Positions 4,531-7,634 of a stretch of 7,634 nucleotides of DNA are shown piece after piece. A program made the translations under genes and the position numbers. Source of the DNA: Anaerolineales bacterium (GTDB lineage: Bacteria > Chloroflexota > Anaerolineae > Anaerolineales > E44-bin32); the NCBI GenBank assembly GCA_030673085.1, contig DAOVFE010000070.1, positions 1 to 7,634 on the forward strand. The letters are read 5' to 3'. The notes below the pieces were generated by a model. That model saw only the letters and a list, made by a program, of their open reading frames with translations. It was not told the origin of the DNA and did no database searches. The stretch's first letter is position 1; the number at the start of each line of letters is the position of its first letter.

Positions 4531-7500
4531 TTATCGGCGACGTCTTTTACGACGTTTCTTGCTCTTCTGTTTCTGCTGAGAAGCTTTACTGGTCGCTCCA
4601 GCTTGCATTTCAGACTTCCGTCCCGTGGCCGCGCTCTCTCGGGGTGCGCGAATGGATTGTTGAGCTCGGAACATCCGTGAAACAACACCAGCGCGGATGT
4701 CCTCAAGGAGATGCTGGAACATATCAAACGCCTGGCTCTTGTATTGAACCAATGGATCACGCTGGCCATAGGCCTCCAAGCCAATTGATGTGCGCAACGC
4801 TTCAATTCGAGTCAAGTAATCTACCCATAGTTTATCCCCCACTGAAAGAAATAGTCGCCGATAGAAAAGCGCCATAATCGAGGATCCAAGCCCTATCGCC
4901 ACTTGATTCTGCATTTCTTCCGGCAGCTTTCCAATCGGGGCAGTCTCCTCTATTTCAGCAAAAGCCTCGGAACCTAATGACCTTTCAAGGCTGGCTTTTA
5001 TCGATTCATCCAATTCATTCAGGCGATTATTGGCTAAACGCATGACTTCACTCATGCCAAGTGCCCGCTGCAGATTGTCCTGAGCAATATGCAGATGCTC
5101 CAACACTCGCTGATTTAATACCTCAGAATCGAGTCCGAGATCGCTCAACTTGATGCCACCCGAAAAAGCATATGAGAAACGTGCAACTGTCAACGATCGG
5201 CGTTGATGGGTCTTGCGATCAAATACTGTGCGCCTTCCGTAGCTCATCTGGACCAGGAGTCGCAGTTTAAGTGATTCAGTAATCGTCACATTCCCAGTCA
5301 GTACAGTGTCAAGATCCCGGCCAACATCCTCCTCCATCCGAAGAATTCGCTTCTGCCAGGTTCTCTTGAGCGCTTCCTGCAAGCTATTGGAAACCTGGTC
5401 CCAATCGATTGGTGTTGACAGCTTATTCTCCAATCCGAGGCTTTCTCCAACTCTCCTTTCAATTGCTTGAACCATGCCTTTCCATACCCGAATTCCAAGG
5501 CTGGCTTCAATTAATTGTGGAAGCATGCGCCTGAGCCGGTCTGGATCGGCTTGTATCTGTTCGGTAGAATCGCTATCCAGCTGAATGCGCAAACCGGCCA
5601 CCCTTTCGATGGCCGCCATGAGTGCAGGCACATCCAGCGAGCTCCCGCTTTCCTCCGCCTCCAGGATTAGTCCATCGATCGCCATTTCGGCCAATTCAAT
5701 ATTCTGATTGGCCTGGTCATCAAGGCGATCGATGGCCAGTTGCAATTGCATTTCAACCGCCTGGGCGAGATGAGTATACTGAGCTTCCAAAGCCTCTCTA
5801 ACAGTCTGTATCAGAGCCGCACGCAGACTATTTTCATTATTAACATCCTTTAGCTCATCAAGCAAAAGACGCAGCATAAATGAAGGATAGGCCTTATCAG
5901 GGCTTATATGTATCGTGGGTTGAATTTCTTCCAGCCAGGCAAGTAGCTTCCATGGTCCTTCAGGGTCCTCAAGTGAAGCATCTACATGCCGTTTAGCCTC
6001 GACTTCAAGCATTTTTGCAATGTCTTCGCTTAGATCATCTTTTAAAAATGCCCGGTTACGCTGGCCATAAAAAACCTCTCGCTGCTGGTTGAGCACGTCA
6101 TCGTACTCCAGAAGGTGTTTTCTGGTATCGAAGTTTGCACCTTCGACTCGCGTTTGGGCTTGCTCAATCGTACGGTCAACCATGCTATGGGCTATAGGCA
6201 TAGCATCGTCGATATTCAATCGCTGCATCATGCCAGCAACCTGAGATCCGCCAAAGAGCCGCATCAAATCATCTTCGAGAGACAAGAAAAATTGCGACGA
6301 GCCTATATCCCCTTGCCGAGCTGCACGACCACGCAGCTGGTTGTCGATACGACGTGCATCATGCCGTTCCGATCCAACAACGTGCAGGCCGCCGACTTCC
6401 TTGACCCTCTTCTCGTCTGCCATATACTTTCGGAAAAGCTCGATTTCGGCTTCGTAAATGCCTAAATCCTTTCTATCCAGCTTATCCAGCGCCACAAGCC
6501 GTTCTTCCATGCTCATTCTTTCCGGTTCTATGACTCCCGAACGGCGTAGAACTCGGTTTGCTGCAGCAAGAACCTCTTCCGCGATTTCTCCTCCTAGCTT
6601 GATATCCACCCCGCGTCCAGCCATATTGGTTGCGATGGTTACTGCTCCGAGCGCACCGGCGCCGGCAATAATCGCCGATTCTTCAGCATGCTTTTTCGCG
6701 TTAAGCACACTGTGACGGATTCCACCTTGAATGACCTCTGTAAGTCTTGTCTGATTCTCTACCCCTAGACCAAGAATCTTCGTCAATCTATCGAGGTTGT
6801 TGGGACGCGTTGGGTTCAACGAAAGTTCCACCTCTCGAGCAAAGGGACGCAGAATAGCATTATTCATTTCTTTTAGCGGTTGATAAAGCGGCTCGATCTC
6901 TGCGACTCTCATCCCATTATCGGGAATACCATGAGCTTCAAGGTAGGCATCCCTCAAGATCAGAATATTGGCTAAACGCTGCAGGGGCTCAGCCCGCAGT
7001 CTTGCTGACAACCGCTCCGAAAGCTCGACTGATGCCGTACCTACCAGCATAGGCTGTCCGATTACATGCTTCCGCAGGATCTCAGTCACAATCGCTCGCA
7101 GCTTGGCTTCCTCAGTGCGATAAACCGAATCGGCGTAATCTTTACGCCGCCAGAATATGGGGGCTTTTTCCTGGTCATCTCGCCGGCAAAAGCAGGTAAA
7201 TTTATTGCCGTCTTCGCGGTACTCGACCTCAACAAGATCGGAATCGGGTTGCATTGCAATATGCTCAATATTCGTCGGCAGCGCAAAAACATCAACGTTG
7301 TAAATCTTATTGAATTCCTCCGCCTCGGTGACCGCCGTACCTGTCATGCCGGCCAGCTTTTCATACATGCGGAAGAAATTCTGCAATGTGACAGTAGCAT
7401 AGGTCACATTTTCCCGGCGGACACGGACCCCTTCCTTGGCTTCAACCGCCTGATGCAGACCATCTGACCAGCGGCGACCGACCATTAATCGACCGGTGAA

Positions 7501-7634
7501 TTCGTCAACGATAAGTACCTTCCCGCCCTGGACAACGTAATCTTTATTGCGCTTGAATAGGAACTCGGCCCGCAGCGCCTGCTCTAAAAAGCCGAGCATT
7601 CGAGCCTGCTCAGGAGTGATGTCTTCTGGACGGT
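4531..7634 (-). CDS. secA: Preprotein translocase ATPase SecA, enlarged form (N-terminus beyond window edge)
   Basis: SecA is the cytosolic motor that uses ATP to push unfolded preproteins through SecYEG. The reading frame is open to the right edge (RPEDITPEQAR precedes the first Met at 7599), so Walker A, the DEAD box and most of the preprotein cross-linking domain are outside. Counting from that Met, the visible part holds VLIVDEFTGRLMVGRRWSDG (28-47), MTGTA (85-89), LVGTASVELSE (185-195), TNMAGRGVDI (324-333) and the arginine-finger region ERHDARRIDNQLRGRAARQG (411-430). LEYDDVLNQQREVFYGQRN (497-515) begins the scaffold and wing region, and LWVDYLTRIEALR to QRDPLVQYK (924-954) is the two-helix finger. 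The fragment has 1022 residues from that Met where a typical SecA would have about 510. The excess is explained by three insertions, near 111-152, 201-295 and 516-923. The C-terminus is a Lys/Arg run without the zinc-binding Cys motif. All visible motor motifs are intact, so it is probably the functional housekeeping SecA. The stop is TAA at 4533-4531. Confidence 0.95.
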   Translation of the reverse strand, partial: RPEDITPEQARMLGFLEQALRAEFLFKRNKDYVVQGGKVLIVDEFTGRLMVGRRWSDGLHQAVEAKEGVRVRRENVTYATVTLQNFFRMYEKLAGMTGTAVTEAEEFNKIYNVDVFALPTNIEHIAMQPDSDLVEVEYREDGNKFTCFCRRDDQEKAPIFWRRKDYADSVYRTEEAKLRAIVTEILRKHVIGQPMLVGTASVELSERLSARLRAEPLQRLANILILRDAYLEAHGIPDNGMRVAEIEPLYQPLKEMNNAILRPFAREVELSLNPTRPNNLDRLTKILGLGVENQTRLTEVIQGGIRHSVLNAKKHAEESAIIAGAGALGAVTIATNMAGRGVDIKLGGEIAEEVLAAANRVLRRSGVIEPERMSMEERLVALDKLDRKDLGIYEAEIELFRKYMADEKRVKEVGGLHVVGSERHDARRIDNQLRGRAARQGDIGSSQFFLSLEDDLMRLFGGSQVAGMMQRLNIDDAMPIAHSMVDRTIEQAQTRVEGANFDTRKHLLEYDDVLNQQREVFYGQRNRAFLKDDLSEDIAKMLEVEAKRHVDASLEDPEGPWKLLAWLEEIQPTIHISPDKAYPSFMLRLLLDELKDVNNENSLRAALIQTVREALEAQYTHLAQAVEMQLQLAIDRLDDQANQNIELAEMAIDGLILEAEESGSSLDVPALMAAIERVAGLRIQLDSDSTEQIQADPDRLRRMLPQLIEASLGIRVWKGMVQAIERRVGESLGLENKLSTPIDWDQVSNSLQEALKRTWQKRILRMEEDVGRDLDTVLTGNVTITESLKLRLLVQMSYGRRTVFDRKTHQRRSLTVARFSYAFSGGIKLSDLGLDSEVLNQRVLEHLHIAQDNLQRALGMSEVMRLANNRLNELDESIKASLERSLGSEAFAEIEETAPIGKLPEEMQNQVAIGLGSSIMALFYRRLFLSVGDKLWVDYLTRIEALRTSIGLEAYGQRDPLVQYKSQAFDMFQHLLEDIRAGVVSRMFRAQQSIRAPRESAATGRKSEMQAGATSKASQQKQKSKKRRKRRRR

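Noticed and set aside
4452..4877. 141-codon plus-strand open frame opposite the secA 3' end
   Set aside because: Antisense to the clearly coding SecA C-terminus, without a ribosome binding site; explained as a shadow of the secA reading frame.
7066..7467. 133-codon plus-strand open frame opposite secA
   Set aside because: Lies fully antisense to conserved SecA motifs and has no independent support.
4531..7634. SecA enlargement caused by a frameshift or fusion with a separate gene
   Set aside because: The frame is continuous, and conserved SecA segments lie on both sides of each insertion, including the two-helix finger near the C-terminus.
1..7634. CRISPR array, tRNA, prophage or defence-system genes
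   Set aside because: No direct-repeat/spacer pattern, no tRNA T-loop-like sequence and no protein resembling such systems was seen on either strand.

Overview
The window fits a bacterial chromosome, most likely a Chloroflexota (Anaerolineae-like) genome. That placement rests on the unusual architecture of the SecA, which has extra blocks inside the helicase core and helical wing and a poly-basic tail in place of a zinc-binding tail. It is recall-based inference, not a database result. The other genes are ordinary bacterial housekeeping genes, and I see no phage, plasmid or insertion-sequence gene.

Layout, left to right. (1) Bases 1-533, plus strand: the 3' part of an alpha/beta-hydrolase of the monoacylglycerol lipase/lysophospholipase type, cut at its nucleophile elbow. 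(2) Bases 534-886: a 353-bp gap without a gene that contains several short dyads and ends in a good promoter, with an operator-like dyad over its -35 box. (3) Bases 887-1453: comEA, a membrane-anchored DNA-binding competence protein. (4) Bases 1454-1702: an intergenic region dominated by a nested palindromic element at 1536-1654, followed by a sigma-70-type promoter only a few bases from the next start codon. (5) Bases 1703-2527: mutM/fpg, an 8-oxoguanine repair glycosylase, probably expressed from a leaderless mRNA. (6) Bases 2524-3312: a single-pass membrane protein of unknown function, overlapping mutM by 4 bp and probably translationally coupled to it. (7) Minus strand, 4385-3351: add, adenosine deaminase, convergent with the previous gene. 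(8) Minus strand, 7634-4531: secA, entering from the right edge without its N-terminus, with add 145 bp downstream.

Functional picture. mutM and the 262-aa gene form one plus-strand unit. secA and then add run on the minus strand and may be co-transcribed. comEA is a solitary competence gene with no comEC beside it. The genes do not form a single pathway: they cover lipid hydrolysis, DNA uptake, DNA repair, purine salvage and protein export.

I found no clear new biological system. The items most worth checking are the enlarged SecA, the palindromic element at 1536-1654, the likely leaderless mutM mRNA, the dyad over the comEA promoter, and a possible internal duplication in the membrane protein downstream of mutM.
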